DNA of 64,000 nt from Bacteroidota bacterium (GTDB lineage: Bacteria; Bacteroidota; Bacteroidia; Chitinophagales; Saprospiraceae). The stretch covers positions 1 through 64,000 of the forward strand of contig JAIUPL010000023.1 in NCBI GenBank assembly GCA_020160935.1, in the 5' to 3' direction. Within the stretch, counting starts at the first letter, position 1. The number at the start of each line of letters is the position of its first letter. A program made the translations under genes and the position numbers. The notes below the pieces were generated by a model. The model was given only the letters and a program-made list of their open reading frames with translations. It had not been told where the DNA came from and ran no database searches. Below are positions 17,150 through 26,654 of this stretch, in pieces.

Positions 17150-20108
17150 GGTGATGATTTTTTTGAAATGGAATAAACAGCGTGACGGCCGTACCCGCAG
17201 CCACGCCCTGTTCATCGTACAAATCCTGAATTAGAACGGCCGGCGCTGATTGTTCCGGCTTGAGCAATTGCAACCTTTCTGTAGTAATTTGTGTGGCCAG
17301 GTGCTTGTGTTCGCTCTGCAGGCGCATCAGGGAAGCGGCCGATCGGCCAATGCCATTGTCGCGGATATGCACCTTGATTTCGGTATTGTTCAGGTCAAAC
17401 TTGATCGATACCAGCCCCCCTTTGGGCCGGGGAACCAGCCCGTGAATGACCGCATTTTCCACAAAGGGCTGAATCAGCATGGAAGGAATCAGGATGTCGG
17501 CAGCACGCAATTCGGGCGACACCTGCAAGTCCAGCGTAATTTTGTCGGGGTATCGCGTTTGCGACAACTGCACATAAATCTGCAGGAGTTCCAGTTCCCG
17601 ATCCAGTGGAATAAGGGCATCTGAATAGTCCAGATTGATGCGCAACAAGCGCGCAAATCGACCGATAAAGGCATTTGCCTCTACAAATTTTTCCTGTCCG
17701 TAATACCCTTTGATCGTATTGAGCGCATTGAAAATAAAGTGTGGATTCATTTGCAGACGCAGAGACAGCATCTGAAGTTCAGTATTTCGTTGTTGCAATT
17801 CGGCATTCTCACGGCTACTATCCATCAATCGGCGCTCCACATCATAGGAATGATGCAGCCGTGCTTCCCGCCAGCGGATATAGGCTACTGCTGCAAGCGC
17901 CAGCAAAGCCAGCACAACTACAACAAACCAGGCACTGAGCCAAAACGGTGGCGCCACGTGAAAACGGAGTGTCGCAGGCTGGGCACTCAAATTGCCGGAA
18001 GCATTCGTGCTAAATACCTCCAGCACATAATGGCCCGGGCGCAGTGCGGCAAATTCCACACTTTTCAAGGCCGTTTCATGCCAGTGATCGTCGAAGCCGC
18101 TCAGCCGGTACCGATACCGGATATTGGGCGCTTCCCGAAACGACAGGCCTTCAAACTCCACTACCAATGGCTCCGAACCATAGGCCATTTCCACTTCTTT
18201 ATTGTCAAAATCCTGCGGTTTTCGCCCGATCTGCACCGAACTGATCCGAATGGGAGGCGCGGGAATGGAGCGGGTCAGCACATTTTCCGGAATGACCAGC
18301 AAACCATCATCCTTCCCAAGATACACCTCGCCATTGAGCACTTCAATGGCATTGATTTTTTCGCGTTCGAGGCCATACACGCCCCAGTAACTCGTCAATT
18401 GCCAATGCCCGGGCATGCCGTTTACTTTAAACAGGCCGCCCAGCCCCCCAACCCAGATATTTCCTTTCTCATCGGAACACACATCCTGGCAAATGACATC
18501 TCCCCGGCTGTTGGCGAGGCGCAGGCTATCGATGACGCGGCCGTTTTGCAACACAAAAAGCCCGTCCGTTTCCGTCAGCACCCACATCACCTGGCGGGCC
18601 GAATCCATCAGAATATCGCGGGTGACGTATGGCAGCACTGGAGAATAATGGGTAGAGTCCAGGCCAACATACAGTCCGGTGGACGTTGCCAGCCAAATAC
18701 GACTGGAAGCATCAAATTCAATTTTATTTACCCGCAAGTTGGAAAGCCGTCGAGCCGCACTGTATTTAAAACGCTCCGCTACCCCTGCCATATTCAGAAA
18801 TCTGGTAGAAGTGATGGTCTGTGAAGCCTGGTCGTGTTGAACCCGGTACAAGCCAGTCAGCCCGATCCAGTAATTCCCTTCCACATCTATATTGACATCG
18901 GCGCTGCGGTTGTACAGGTACTGCTCTCGTTTTCCATCTATCATCAGGGTGCCACCCAGCCCGCTCACCCAGGTGCGGTTTCCCGGAAAATGTCGGATGC
19001 TGAGGATAGACACATACTTGGGAGCATCCGATATAACCCTTCGGGTACGCAGTTTTTTATTTTCCAAAATAGAAAATGTAGATCCTTCCGAACCGATCCA
19101 CAAACGATTGGAGGCATCGCGGCTCAGACAATAAATCCGGTCGAAGAGCAAACCTTGTGAGGTATCATAATGCAAAATAGCCGGCGCCGGCGCGTAAAAA
19201 AGCCCTGCTTCCAGCGTCGAAAACCACCAGCCTCCTTCGCGGTCTTCGCAAAAAGAGGAGACGGACATATCGGGCAGGTACTTTGCCTGTAGTTGAAAAT
19301 CAGGGTAAGAATAGGTGTACATACCTTTGCGCGTGCCCACCCACAGCAAACCGTTTTGATATTTCAAACTGATAATATGTTCGCCAGCGGGAGCAGGTGA
19401 GAACTGTTGTAACAGGCGCCACGAGGCCAGGTCGCATAGATAGATCGACTGCATACTGGTAAAAATCAGCGTGTCGCCAATGGCAAGCGCCCTGAATGGC
19501 TTGTTGAATACCGGCAGGCCCGCTAATTCTATGGGGTTTCGGCCTGTTGTGTAAATGCGTTGTCGATCGTACCAGGAAATACTGCCGTCTGCATTTTCCC
19601 AAATATCCAGGATACTGGTCGACCCGGAAGCAAGCACTTCGACCTGACTGGTTTCGATGTCGATCGCAATAATTTTGGCAGCCGATGCCATCACAATACT
19701 GCCATCGCGGCGTTCGAGCAGCCGAAAAACCAGCCCTTCCATTTGGCACTGGCGCAACAGCGGCAGGTTTTTTTCGCTGTATATCAATCCTTTATGGTAA
19801 AAACAGGGTTTGCCATTGAGGGTAGCAAACCAGAGCCGTTCGTGCCGATCTTCCAGCATCGAAAAAACTTCATTGCACGACAAACCGTGCCCGGTGTTGA
19901 AATGTGTAAAAGTATTGCCGTCGAATCGGCTTACACCCACATCCGAGGCTGTCCACATATACCCTCTTTTGTCCTGATAAACATAGTAGGTGTAATGGGA
20001 AAACAGCCCTTCTTTTGTCTGATAATTGATATAAAAAGGCTGCTGCGCCAAACAGGTGATTCCTGTTCCGAACAGTACAAACAAAACGATCAGCAGCCTG
20101 GCGTACAT
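17127..20108 (-). CDS. Propeller sensor histidine kinase, LytS type
   Basis: A 993-residue membrane sensor. The signal peptide or first membrane segment is at the start (MYARLLIVLFVLFGTGITCLA). Repeated two-component-regulator propeller units follow (YQDKRGYMWTASDVGVSRF, CEDREGGWWFSTLEAGLF, SDEKGNIWVGGLGGLFKV), then a Y_Y_Y domain before one membrane span (WFVVVVLALLALAAVAYI). The cytoplasmic part has the His_kinase motif LQMNPHFIFNALNTIKGYY, with His as the likely phospho-acceptor, and an ATPase domain with DNGIGRS. It lies downstream of cotH and overlaps the LytTR regulator. The ligand is unknown; in gut relatives propeller sensors often bind glycan fragments. Confidence 0.9.
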   Translation of the reverse strand: MYARLLIVLFVLFGTGITCLAQQPFYINYQTKEGLFSHYTYYVYQDKRGYMWTASDVGVSRFDGNTFTHFNTGHGLSCNEVFSMLEDRHERLWFATLNGKPCFYHKGLIYSEKNLPLLRQCQMEGLVFRLLERRDGSIVMASAAKIIAIDIETSQVEVLASGSTSILDIWENADGSISWYDRQRIYTTGRNPIELAGLPVFNKPFRALAIGDTLIFTSMQSIYLCDLASWRLLQQFSPAPAGEHIISLKYQNGLLWVGTRKGMYTYSYPDFQLQAKYLPDMSVSSFCEDREGGWWFSTLEAGLFYAPAPAILHYDTSQGLLFDRIYCLSRDASNRLWIGSEGSTFSILENKKLRTRRVISDAPKYVSILSIRHFPGNRTWVSGLGGTLMIDGKREQYLYNRSADVNIDVEGNYWIGLTGLYRVQHDQASQTITSTRFLNMAGVAERFKYSAARRLSNLRVNKIEFDASSRIWLATSTGLYVGLDSTHYSPVLPYVTRDILMDSARQVMWVLTETDGLFVLQNGRVIDSLRLANSRGDVICQDVCSDEKGNIWVGGLGGLFKVNGMPGHWQLTSYWGVYGLEREKINAIEVLNGEVYLGKDDGLLVIPENVLTRSIPAPPIRISSVQIGRKPQDFDNKEVEMAYGSEPLVVEFEGLSFREAPNIRYRYRLSGFDDHWHETALKSVEFAALRPGHYVLEVFSTNASGNLSAQPATLRFHVAPPFWLSAWFVVVVLALLALAAVAYIRWREARLHHSYDVERRLMDSSRENAELQQRNTELQMLSLRLQMNPHFIFNALNTIKGYYGQEKFVEANAFIGRFARLLRINLDYSDALIPLDRELELLQIYVQLSQTRYPDKITLDLQVSPELRAADILIPSMLIQPFVENAVIHGLVPRPKGGLVSIKFDLNNTEIKVHIRDNGIGRSAASLMRLQSEHKHLATQITTERLQLLKPEQSAPAVLIQDLYDEQGVAAGTAVTLFIPFQKNHHHDQRDPH

Positions 20109-20190
20109 AAGGCTGTGAAGGTAACCGTTTCCGGCACGCCCGAAAACTGCGTTCAATAAATGTGTGCTATCGAAAACTCAGTGCATCGCA

Positions 20191-21729
20191 TCATTTTCCA
20201 CTTTTTACAAACGGTAGCGATTGTTCGACAGCACCTGCTTTCAGGTAGATTCGATACAAGCCGGCCGGCAGCGACTGAATGGGCAAACGATACGGCGTCG
20301 CAGTCGTATTCCAGTCCTGATGCAACACCGAACGGCCTTCCTTGTCGAATATGGTACAGTTGATCGTGTCCACAGGCAATGAACTCAGGGTTTGCACATA
20401 CAGCCATTCCGTGGCAGGATTGGGGAAGGTGAAAAAATAACCGGGCGATTTGGCAGCCAGGTCTTTAACAGGCGTGAGGAAATCAGCAATCTGTTGCATC
20501 GTGCTGTCGTAGCGCAGGCTCAAAAAAGGCTTGATGCCGTAAGGAGTATGATTATCAACAGTTTGTGTAAATCCATTGTGAAAATCGCCCATATCGTACC
20601 CATAATCGAGCGTTCGATAGGTGTCGTTGAATGCAGCCGGCGTCACCAGGTTGTGCAGGGCATTGATATGTGGGAAAATAGAATCCGGGTAAGTGATGTA
20701 CCGAGAAATGCTATCGAGGTAATGAATAAACTGGTTTTTGAAGGCAGGCACTGCCAGCAGTTTGGTAGCCAGCGGGCGCGGTTCGCCGCTTTTTTGCCAG
20801 GAGAGGCAGTTACGCTTGGCCCAGTCTTTTCCGAGCCAATCCACACCGAAAGTATTATCGGTGTCGAAGGTAAAAAACTCGAACTTGCCCGTAGCCGGGT
20901 TGTCGTACAGGTAGTAGTTGTTTTTGTTGTAGAAATAATCGTCCCAATTACCGGTAGCGATGTCCAGCGCAAAACTTTTGAGTACCGACTGCACGTTCAG
21001 GATGGCGCTGATGTGTTCGCCAAAAGCGGCATCTACAGGCTGGTTGAGCGTGGAAATAAGTAGTACGAGGCGCGAATAATCGTCTTCCGTTTCATTCGTA
21101 CTCAGGTCGTAGGCGCGTTCTTCCGGGTTGTTCATAATGGCTTTGTAGGTCGCCTGGTTGTCGCCCAAGTAGTTCAGATCGGCCGGGTAGGTACATTTGT
21201 ACAGGTTGCCGGTATCGACACCGAACGCATCTTCCAGCCACTCCTTGTCTATTTCTTCCGTATTGGAATACAGTCCCCGGTATTCGCCGTTCAGGTAAAA
21301 TTTGACAAAGGCTATGCGGCGATGTGGCATGTCGGTTTTGTTCCAGACGTCGTAGAACAGTTTTTCCCGCACCATGGTCGGGTCGTTGTGGCTGCCACGC
21401 AGGTTGATTTTTTTTACGCCCTGGTATTTCCGGCCCGCAACGAACTCGTTGAAACTGAATTTGAACGATTTTTTTTGCGCCTGCAGAGATGTGTTGCCGC
21501 GCAGGCGAATACCTACCTGCTGCAGCGTATCGCGCATATTTCCATCAACAAAAATGAACATCGCAGGGGTGTAATGGTCATTCACCAGGTGCTCTATCAT
21601 GTATGACAGTGAGTCGGCCGGCATTTCTACCCGGATTTCACAGATTTTCTGGTCGTCGAACAAGGCATTGGATTGAGCGAACAGGGGCGTTCCAGCCAGC
21701 GCCAGGAACAGTAGCAGTAAATATTTCAT
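20191..21729 (-). CDS. Secreted CotH-family protein with type 9 sorting tail
   Basis: A 512-residue protein with a signal peptide at 1-18. The CotH domain spans about 25-400 (IRLRGNTSLQAQKKSFKF, INLRGSHNDPTMVREKL, EEIDKEWLEDAFG, FFTFDTDNTFGVDWLG). CotH proteins are atypical kinases first known from spore coats; the role in Bacteroidota is not established. The last 80 residues (FTFPNPATEWLYV..LPAGLYRIYLK) are a type A type 9 secretion signal. It precedes the kinase gene on the same strand by 82 bp, so an operon is likely. Confidence 0.88.
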   Translation of the reverse strand: MKYLLLLFLALAGTPLFAQSNALFDDQKICEIRVEMPADSLSYMIEHLVNDHYTPAMFIFVDGNMRDTLQQVGIRLRGNTSLQAQKKSFKFSFNEFVAGRKYQGVKKINLRGSHNDPTMVREKLFYDVWNKTDMPHRRIAFVKFYLNGEYRGLYSNTEEIDKEWLEDAFGVDTGNLYKCTYPADLNYLGDNQATYKAIMNNPEERAYDLSTNETEDDYSRLVLLISTLNQPVDAAFGEHISAILNVQSVLKSFALDIATGNWDDYFYNKNNYYLYDNPATGKFEFFTFDTDNTFGVDWLGKDWAKRNCLSWQKSGEPRPLATKLLAVPAFKNQFIHYLDSISRYITYPDSIFPHINALHNLVTPAAFNDTYRTLDYGYDMGDFHNGFTQTVDNHTPYGIKPFLSLRYDSTMQQIADFLTPVKDLAAKSPGYFFTFPNPATEWLYVQTLSSLPVDTINCTIFDKEGRSVLHQDWNTTATPYRLPIQSLPAGLYRIYLKAGAVEQSLPFVKSGK

Positions 21730-21813
21730 GGATACAAATTTGGGAAACTTTTCCGGAGCAAACGCAGTTTGTTTTCCGCAACATATACATCAATCAAAAT
21801 TGTACCACTTTTT

Positions 21814-22602
21814 ATGGATCATCAGGAAGCAGGCGACTTTTGGAACAACAATGCAGAAGCCTGGACCGCCCTGGCCCGTGCAGGCTACGACCTCTACCGC
21901 GACTACCTGAATACACCCGCTTTTTTTGCCAATTTGCCTGTCATTGATGGCTTGAACGGCCTCGATGTGGGCTGCGGCGAAGGGCACAATACACGCCTGC
22001 TGGCCCGGCAGGGCGCAAGGATGCAGGCGGTAGACATTGCACCCGTTTTTATCCGGCATGCGCAGGAAGAAGAGCAAAAACAACCATTGGGCATTCAGTA
22101 TCAGGTAGCCAGCGCCGTTCAACTGCCTTTTGAGGACGAAGCGTTCGATTTTGCGACCGCTTTTATGTGCCTGATGGATGTGCCTGAAACGGAACTGGCA
22201 TTGCAGGAGATATTTCGCTTGCTGAAGCCCGGCGGTTTTCTTCAGTTTTCCATTTCCCATCCTTGTTACACTACGCCGCACCGAAAAAACCTGCGGGATA
22301 CGCTTGGAAACACGTATGCGGTGGAAATTGGCGGTTATTTCGACAAACTGAACGGCCGTGTGGAGGAGTGGATTTTCGGCGCAGCACCCCATGAATTGAA
22401 ACGCTCTTTTTCAAAATTCAAGGTACCTGTTTTTAACCGAACACTATCGGAATGGATCAATCTGCTCATCGCCTGCGGTTTTGTGCTGGAAATGATGCAT
22501 GAACCTTGCCCGGGTAAGGAAACCGTACGGCAAATGCCGTATTTGCAGGATAGCAGCGTGGTGGCGTATTTTTTGCATGTGCGCTGTAGAAAACCGGGCT
22601 GA
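21814..22602 (+). CDS. Class I SAM-dependent methyltransferase
   Basis: A 262-residue enzyme. Motif I LDVGCGEGHNTRLLA is at about 50-64, the acidic end of strand 2 (QAVDIAP) at about 74, and the post-I/II segment VQLPFEDEAFDFATAFMCLMD at about 105-125 of the Methyltransf_11 type. The substrate is not predictable. The ATG at 21814 begins MDHQEAGDFWNN, which fits the family better than an upstream start. It is divergent from cotH. A long inverted repeat starts 8 bp after the stop. Confidence 0.88.
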   Translation: MDHQEAGDFWNNNAEAWTALARAGYDLYRDYLNTPAFFANLPVIDGLNGLDVGCGEGHNTRLLARQGARMQAVDIAPVFIRHAQEEEQKQPLGIQYQVASAVQLPFEDEAFDFATAFMCLMDVPETELALQEIFRLLKPGGFLQFSISHPCYTTPHRKNLRDTLGNTYAVEIGGYFDKLNGRVEEWIFGAAPHELKRSFSKFKVPVFNRTLSEWINLLIACGFVLEMMHEPCPGKETVRQMPYLQDSSVVAYFLHVRCRKPG

Positions 22603-22609
22603 GGTGATT

Positions 22610-22865
22610 TCTAGCGGATTTTTCCGTAAAGTTGTTTCCCGCAGGTCACACAGATTCATTTCCGTAGAATAGTTTCCCGCAGATTTACGCAGATTTTCCC
22701 GCAGATTTACGCAGATCATAGAGTACACCTTGTACTAGATTTGAAGAAATAGGTGTACTCTATGATCTGCGTAAATCTGCGGGAAAATCTGCGTAAATCT
22801 GCGGGAAACTACTCTGAGTGAAACTACTCTGAGGGAAACTACTCTACGAGAAAAATCCGCTAGAA
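22610..22865. repeat. Long inverted repeat, TTTACGCAGATT type
   Basis: The outermost stem TCTAGCGGATTTTTC pairs with its complement at the far end. Inside are GTTTCCCGCAG units, two GATTTACGCA units per arm and the middle stem ATAGAGTACACC, with the loop at about 22733-22752. It is one of the longest elements (about 256 bp). It fills most of the 319-bp gap between two plus-strand genes and begins 8 bp after a stop. Confidence 0.9.
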
Positions 22866-22921
22866 TGCACCCTGCAAGAAACACCCCCAGCCAAAAAATT
22901 CGAGTTTCTTACCTTTACGGT

Positions 22922-24697
22922 ATGAAAAAGAAACACGTTCCAGCAAAGGAAACCCCGGCCCCTGCCGGCAATCGGCTCCTGGCCGCTATGGGTGCAGCCG
23001 TCATCGCTTTTCTGGTATATCTACCCTCCCTGAAAAACGGTTTTGTCAATTGGGACGACGACGCAACGATCGTCAATAATCCGTTGTTGGCGCAGGTGAA
23101 CAGCCAGAACTTGTTGGGCATTTTTGACCTGCAACAGGGCTCGGCCGGTTTGGGCAACTACAATCCGCTCTCGATCTTCAGTTTTTTTCTGGAAAAATGG
23201 GTGTCGGGCTCGCTCAATCCCGGTTTGCTGCATTTCGACAACGCCTTGTTGCATGCGCTCACCGTCTTTTTTGTAGTGCGTGTTTTGCTGGCGCTGGGCC
23301 TGGGGCAGGGCGGTGCATTTGTGGGCGGACTGTTGTTCGGCATTCATCCCATGCGGGTAGAATCGGTGGCCTGGGCAACCGAACGCAAAGACGTGTTGTT
23401 TGCCGTGTTTTTCTTCGCAGCGCTGTGGTACTATATCCGCTGGGTCAAAAGCGAGCCAAAATCGTCGCGCCTGTACACCACAGCCGTCGTGCTTGCCTTG
23501 TTGTCGTGTCTTGCCAAAGTGCAGGCTGTTGCCTTGCCACTCAGTATGCTGGCTGTCGATTACTGGTTGAAACGGCCATTCAACGTCAGAACCGTTTTGC
23601 TTGAAAAAGCGCCGTTTTGGGCATTTTCAGTCATTTTCGGCGCTATCAATGTGTACACACTCGGGCTACAGGGCGCCACCGACAATAGTATGACGCATTT
23701 CGGACTCGGGCAGCGGCTGGTGATCGGCGCCTGGTCGTTTTGCGTGTATTTGTACAAACTGGTTTTTCCCTGGCCGATGCTGCCGTTTTACACCTACCCA
23801 AGGCAGTTGGAAGGCTGGATGTATGCCGGGCCGCTGGTTTTTATCGCACTCTGCGCGCTCGTGTGGTGGTTGCATAGCACAGGCAGGCGTGTATGGGTAT
23901 TCGCTTTTCTGTTTTTCTTTTTCAATGTAATGTTTTTGCTACAGGTGCAAACAGCCGGGCAGGGCTACCTGGCCGACCGCTTTACATATGTAGCCTATTT
24001 CGGCTTTTTTGCGTTGTTTGCCTGGAAATTCGATCAGAATGCGGAAGATGTCGTCTGGTCGGGCAGATGGAAAACTGGTACAGTCATCCTGGGTATGTTG
24101 TATGTGTTGTTCACCTATGAACAAATTGGTGTCTGGAAAAACAGCGACACCCTGTGGTCACACGTCATTCAATACGAAGGAGAAAAAAGCGGGCTACCCC
24201 ACTGGTACCGCGGACAGTATTACCGCAGTCAGGGACAATACGACAAAGCGCTGGCCGATTATCAGCAGGCTCTGAGTAAAGAGCCGCAGAATGGCGAATT
24301 GCTCAATAGTCGCGGGAAAACATATTTCGATATGGCTGTTTCCGGGAAATACCCCAAAGAGCAGTTTCCGGATCTGATGAAAAAGTCGCTCGACGACTAC
24401 AATGCCAGCCTGCAATATGCCAACACGGTGCGCCCTGTCACCAAAGCCGCCATGCTCATCAACCGTGGCGCCGCCTATGGCACCGTCGGCCAGGTGGAAA
24501 AGGCCCTGCAAGATTTCACCCAGGGACTGCAACTCGATCCAAACAATAAAATGGGATATATGAACCTCGGCGCCGTGTACCAGAAAATGCGCCAGCCGGA
24601 AAAGGCGGCAGCGGCGTACCGGGAATATTTGAAACTGGACCCGGGGAATGTGAGGGTTCAGAAAGAACTTAGTAAAGTCCTGAGTCCTAAGTCCTGA
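22922..24697 (+). CDS. TMTC-like membrane glycosyltransferase-fold protein with TPRs
   Basis: A 591-residue protein with about ten membrane segments in residues 20-400. The first extracytoplasmic loop has FVNWDDD and a later one HPMRVESVAWATERKDVLF. These are the marks of TMTC-like GT-C fold proteins, whose eukaryotic relatives are O-mannosyltransferases. Three or four tetratricopeptide repeats follow (YDKALADYQQALSKEP, VEKALQDFTQGLQLDP, PEKAAAAYREYLKLDP). The activity in bacteria is uncertain. The last residues VLSPKS and the stop are read from the AGTCCTG repeat. The ATG at 22922 is chosen because the frame upstream enters another repeat. Confidence 0.82.
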   Translation: MKKKHVPAKETPAPAGNRLLAAMGAAVIAFLVYLPSLKNGFVNWDDDATIVNNPLLAQVNSQNLLGIFDLQQGSAGLGNYNPLSIFSFFLEKWVSGSLNPGLLHFDNALLHALTVFFVVRVLLALGLGQGGAFVGGLLFGIHPMRVESVAWATERKDVLFAVFFFAALWYYIRWVKSEPKSSRLYTTAVVLALLSCLAKVQAVALPLSMLAVDYWLKRPFNVRTVLLEKAPFWAFSVIFGAINVYTLGLQGATDNSMTHFGLGQRLVIGAWSFCVYLYKLVFPWPMLPFYTYPRQLEGWMYAGPLVFIALCALVWWLHSTGRRVWVFAFLFFFFNVMFLLQVQTAGQGYLADRFTYVAYFGFFALFAWKFDQNAEDVVWSGRWKTGTVILGMLYVLFTYEQIGVWKNSDTLWSHVIQYEGEKSGLPHWYRGQYYRSQGQYDKALADYQQALSKEPQNGELLNSRGKTYFDMAVSGKYPKEQFPDLMKKSLDDYNASLQYANTVRPVTKAAMLINRGAAYGTVGQVEKALQDFTQGLQLDPNNKMGYMNLGAVYQKMRQPEKAAAAYREYLKLDPGNVRVQKELSKVLSPKS

Positions 24698-24822
24698 GTC
24701 CTAAGTCTGTAGAGTACACCTATATACCCTTGGTTTTTGTTGATGTAAAAACCAAGGGTATATAGGTGTACTCTACAGACTCAGGACTCAGGACTTAGGA
24801 CTCAGGACTCAGGACTTTATTC
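24673..24822. repeat. Long inverted repeat, AGTCCTG heptamer type
   Basis: Heptamer arms flank the middle stem GTAGAGTACACCTATATACCC, and the inner stem TTGGTTTTT/AAAAACCAA is nearly perfect. It lies between converging genes. The TPR gene's TGA (24695-24697) is inside it, and the ilvE stop (24821-24823) is at its edge. Confidence 0.93.
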
Positions 24823-25936
24823 AGTCGGCCAACGCCATCACCCCCGAATTCACACAACTCGTCATCCAGCCATGCGTATCGGGTTCAAGGCCCATACGCA
24901 GGCGATTGAGGTAGTTTTTCAGGTGGGAGGCTACGGGGCGGTGTTCGTCGTCGATGGGCGGGAGTTCCATTTTCCGGTCGCGCCAGGTGATGTCGCTGAC
25001 ATTGCTCACCACAGCAGCCGTGCCGGCGCCGAAGCATTCCTGGAGGGTGCCGCGCCAGTAAGCATCGGCGATTTCAGCGATGCTCAGCAGGCGGTCTTCC
25101 ACCGTATAGCCCCAGTCTTTCAGCAGGGTTATGAAACTTTCGCGGGTAACGCCGCGCAGGATAGTACCGGTCGTAGCAGGAGTAATGACTTTGCCGTCGA
25201 TCACAAAGAACAGGTTCATGGTACCCACTTCCTGCACGTATTTTTTTTCATCGGCATCCATCCACATGATCTGGTCGTAGCCGGCTTGTTTGGCGCGCAT
25301 GGCCGGAAGGAGGGATGCGCCGTAGTTGCCGGCGCATTTGGCTTCGCCCGAACCACCCTGGGCGGCGCGGGTAAAGACCTCCTCCACCCACAGTTTAACG
25401 GGTTTTGGATAATAAGGGCCTACAGGGCCGGTAAAAATGAGGAATCTGTATTTTTCAGATGCATGTACACCGAAGTAATCGTCGGTCGCAAACATCAGCG
25501 GGCGCAAATAGAGCGAGTAGTCGGGTTTCTCCGGAATCCAGTCGGCATCCAGTTCGACCAGCATTTTGCAGGCTTGCATAAAAATTTCTTCCGGCAGGGC
25601 AGGCATGCACATGCGTTCAGCGGAAGCGTTGAGGCGGCGGGCGTTCATTTCCGGGCGGAAGAGCACGGGTTCGCCATTGCGTTTGGTGGCTTTCAGGCCT
25701 TCAAAAATGCTTTGTCCATAGTGCAAAGCCAGGTTGGCAGGTGAAATCTGCATATCCTGAAACGGTTCGATGCGAGCATCTACCCAATTTTTTCCATCAT
25801 AGTCGATGATGAACATATGGTCGGAAATAACCTTGCCAAAAGGCAGGTTGTCAAAATCGACTTGTGCTATCCTGGACTTGGTAGTTGGGGTAACGGTAAC
25901 TGGATATTTTAGGTCCATAGTGAGGGAATTTGACAT
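24821..25936 (-). CDS. ilvE: Branched-chain amino acid aminotransferase
   Basis: A 371-residue class IV PLP aminotransferase that interconverts Leu, Ile and Val with their 2-oxo acids. The length and the segments fit the BCAT2/eukaryote-like group: GQSIFEGLKATKRNGEPVLFRP, the PLP-binding lysine region GGSGEAKCAGNYGASL, MWMDADEKKYVQEVGTMNLF and GTGTAAVVSNV-like near the C-terminus. An in-frame ATG at residue 7 is an alternative start. A minus-strand promoter box TAACTTTG is 26-33 bp upstream. No other branched-chain biosynthesis gene is near. Confidence 0.93.
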   Translation of the reverse strand: MSNSLTMDLKYPVTVTPTTKSRIAQVDFDNLPFGKVISDHMFIIDYDGKNWVDARIEPFQDMQISPANLALHYGQSIFEGLKATKRNGEPVLFRPEMNARRLNASAERMCMPALPEEIFMQACKMLVELDADWIPEKPDYSLYLRPLMFATDDYFGVHASEKYRFLIFTGPVGPYYPKPVKLWVEEVFTRAAQGGSGEAKCAGNYGASLLPAMRAKQAGYDQIMWMDADEKKYVQEVGTMNLFFVIDGKVITPATTGTILRGVTRESFITLLKDWGYTVEDRLLSIAEIADAYWRGTLQECFGAGTAAVVSNVSDITWRDRKMELPPIDDEHRPVASHLKNYLNRLRMGLEPDTHGWMTSCVNSGVMALAD

Positions 25937-25961
25937 GGAGGAAAACCTGATGAAGTTGCTG

Positions 25962-25979
25962 CAAAGTTAAGTATCTTTG
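25962..25979. promoter_or_regulatory. Overlapping divergent -7 promoter boxes
   Basis: On the plus strand TATCTTTG (25972-25979) points to the gene at 26135. On the minus strand TAACTTTG (25969-25962) points to ilvE, 26 bp ahead of its start. Both fit TAnnTTTG and they lie only two bases apart, so the two transcripts may compete. The -33 boxes are weak. Confidence 0.5.
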
Positions 25980-26134
25980 CGGTAAGAAAAAAATTTTATT
26001 CCAAATCCCAAGAACATCATCCCGTGTTCACGAAATATTTAACTGAAACACTGCGATTTTGTTTGTAAAAATATTTGGTTTCAGAAAAAAACAAACTGGA
26101 ATACCTTTTCTGGATTCAAGATAAAAATTAAAAA

Positions 26135-26569
26135 ATGTTTGGTCCGAAAGAATTGATTTTTGCCACACCCGAGCATTTGCCGAATGAAATTGCGAAAGGT
26201 CAGTTTGCAAAAGGCATTTGGGTGCTTGCATTGGAAGAAGCGGCTGGTAACAGCAACAAGGATTTCCTGAAAAAAGTGCTGTCGGCCGCACAACTTGATC
26301 TGGAGCGCGACACACTTTTTGCAGAAATACCGGAAGGAACGCCTGTCGACATGGCCGCCTGCCTCCGAATAAAACCGGCTACACAGGTTTTGGTTTTCGG
26401 TATTACACCGGCCCAACTCGGCCTGCATGTGGAGGCGCGGCTTTTTCAGCCGTTTTCATTTTATGGAACCACCTGGCTGTTTGCCGACGCCCTGTCGGCC
26501 CTGGAGCCCGACAAAACCAAAAAAGGACTGCTGTGGACAGCCTTGAAGACGATGTTTTTGATCAACTAA
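26135..26569 (+). CDS. Conserved-looking hypothetical protein
   Basis: A 144-residue soluble alpha/beta protein without signal peptide or membrane segment. Features are MFGPKELIFATPEHLP at the start, a hydrophobic strand TQVLVFGITPAQLGL near the middle and a C-terminal helical part ending LKTMFLIN. I do not recognise the family. It lies 85 bp upstream of fabD on the same strand and has its own promoter box at 25972, so co-transcription with fabD is possible. Confidence 0.65.
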   Translation: MFGPKELIFATPEHLPNEIAKGQFAKGIWVLALEEAAGNSNKDFLKKVLSAAQLDLERDTLFAEIPEGTPVDMAACLRIKPATQVLVFGITPAQLGLHVEARLFQPFSFYGTTWLFADALSALEPDKTKKGLLWTALKTMFLIN

Positions 26570-26591
26570 GTGCGGGTTTGATAAATGCCAG

Positions 26592-26599
26592 TACTTTTG
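26592..26599 (+). promoter_or_regulatory. -7 promoter box TACTTTTG ahead of fabD
   Basis: The box matches TAnnTTTG and is 56 bp upstream of the fabD ATG. The nearest TTTG (26577-26580) is closer than the usual spacing, so this is a moderate call. Confidence 0.4.
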
Positions 26600-26654
26600 C
26601 GGGCCTGCATCGGAGGGCTGTATCCGATAACCGATAACTTTCAACGAACAAACC

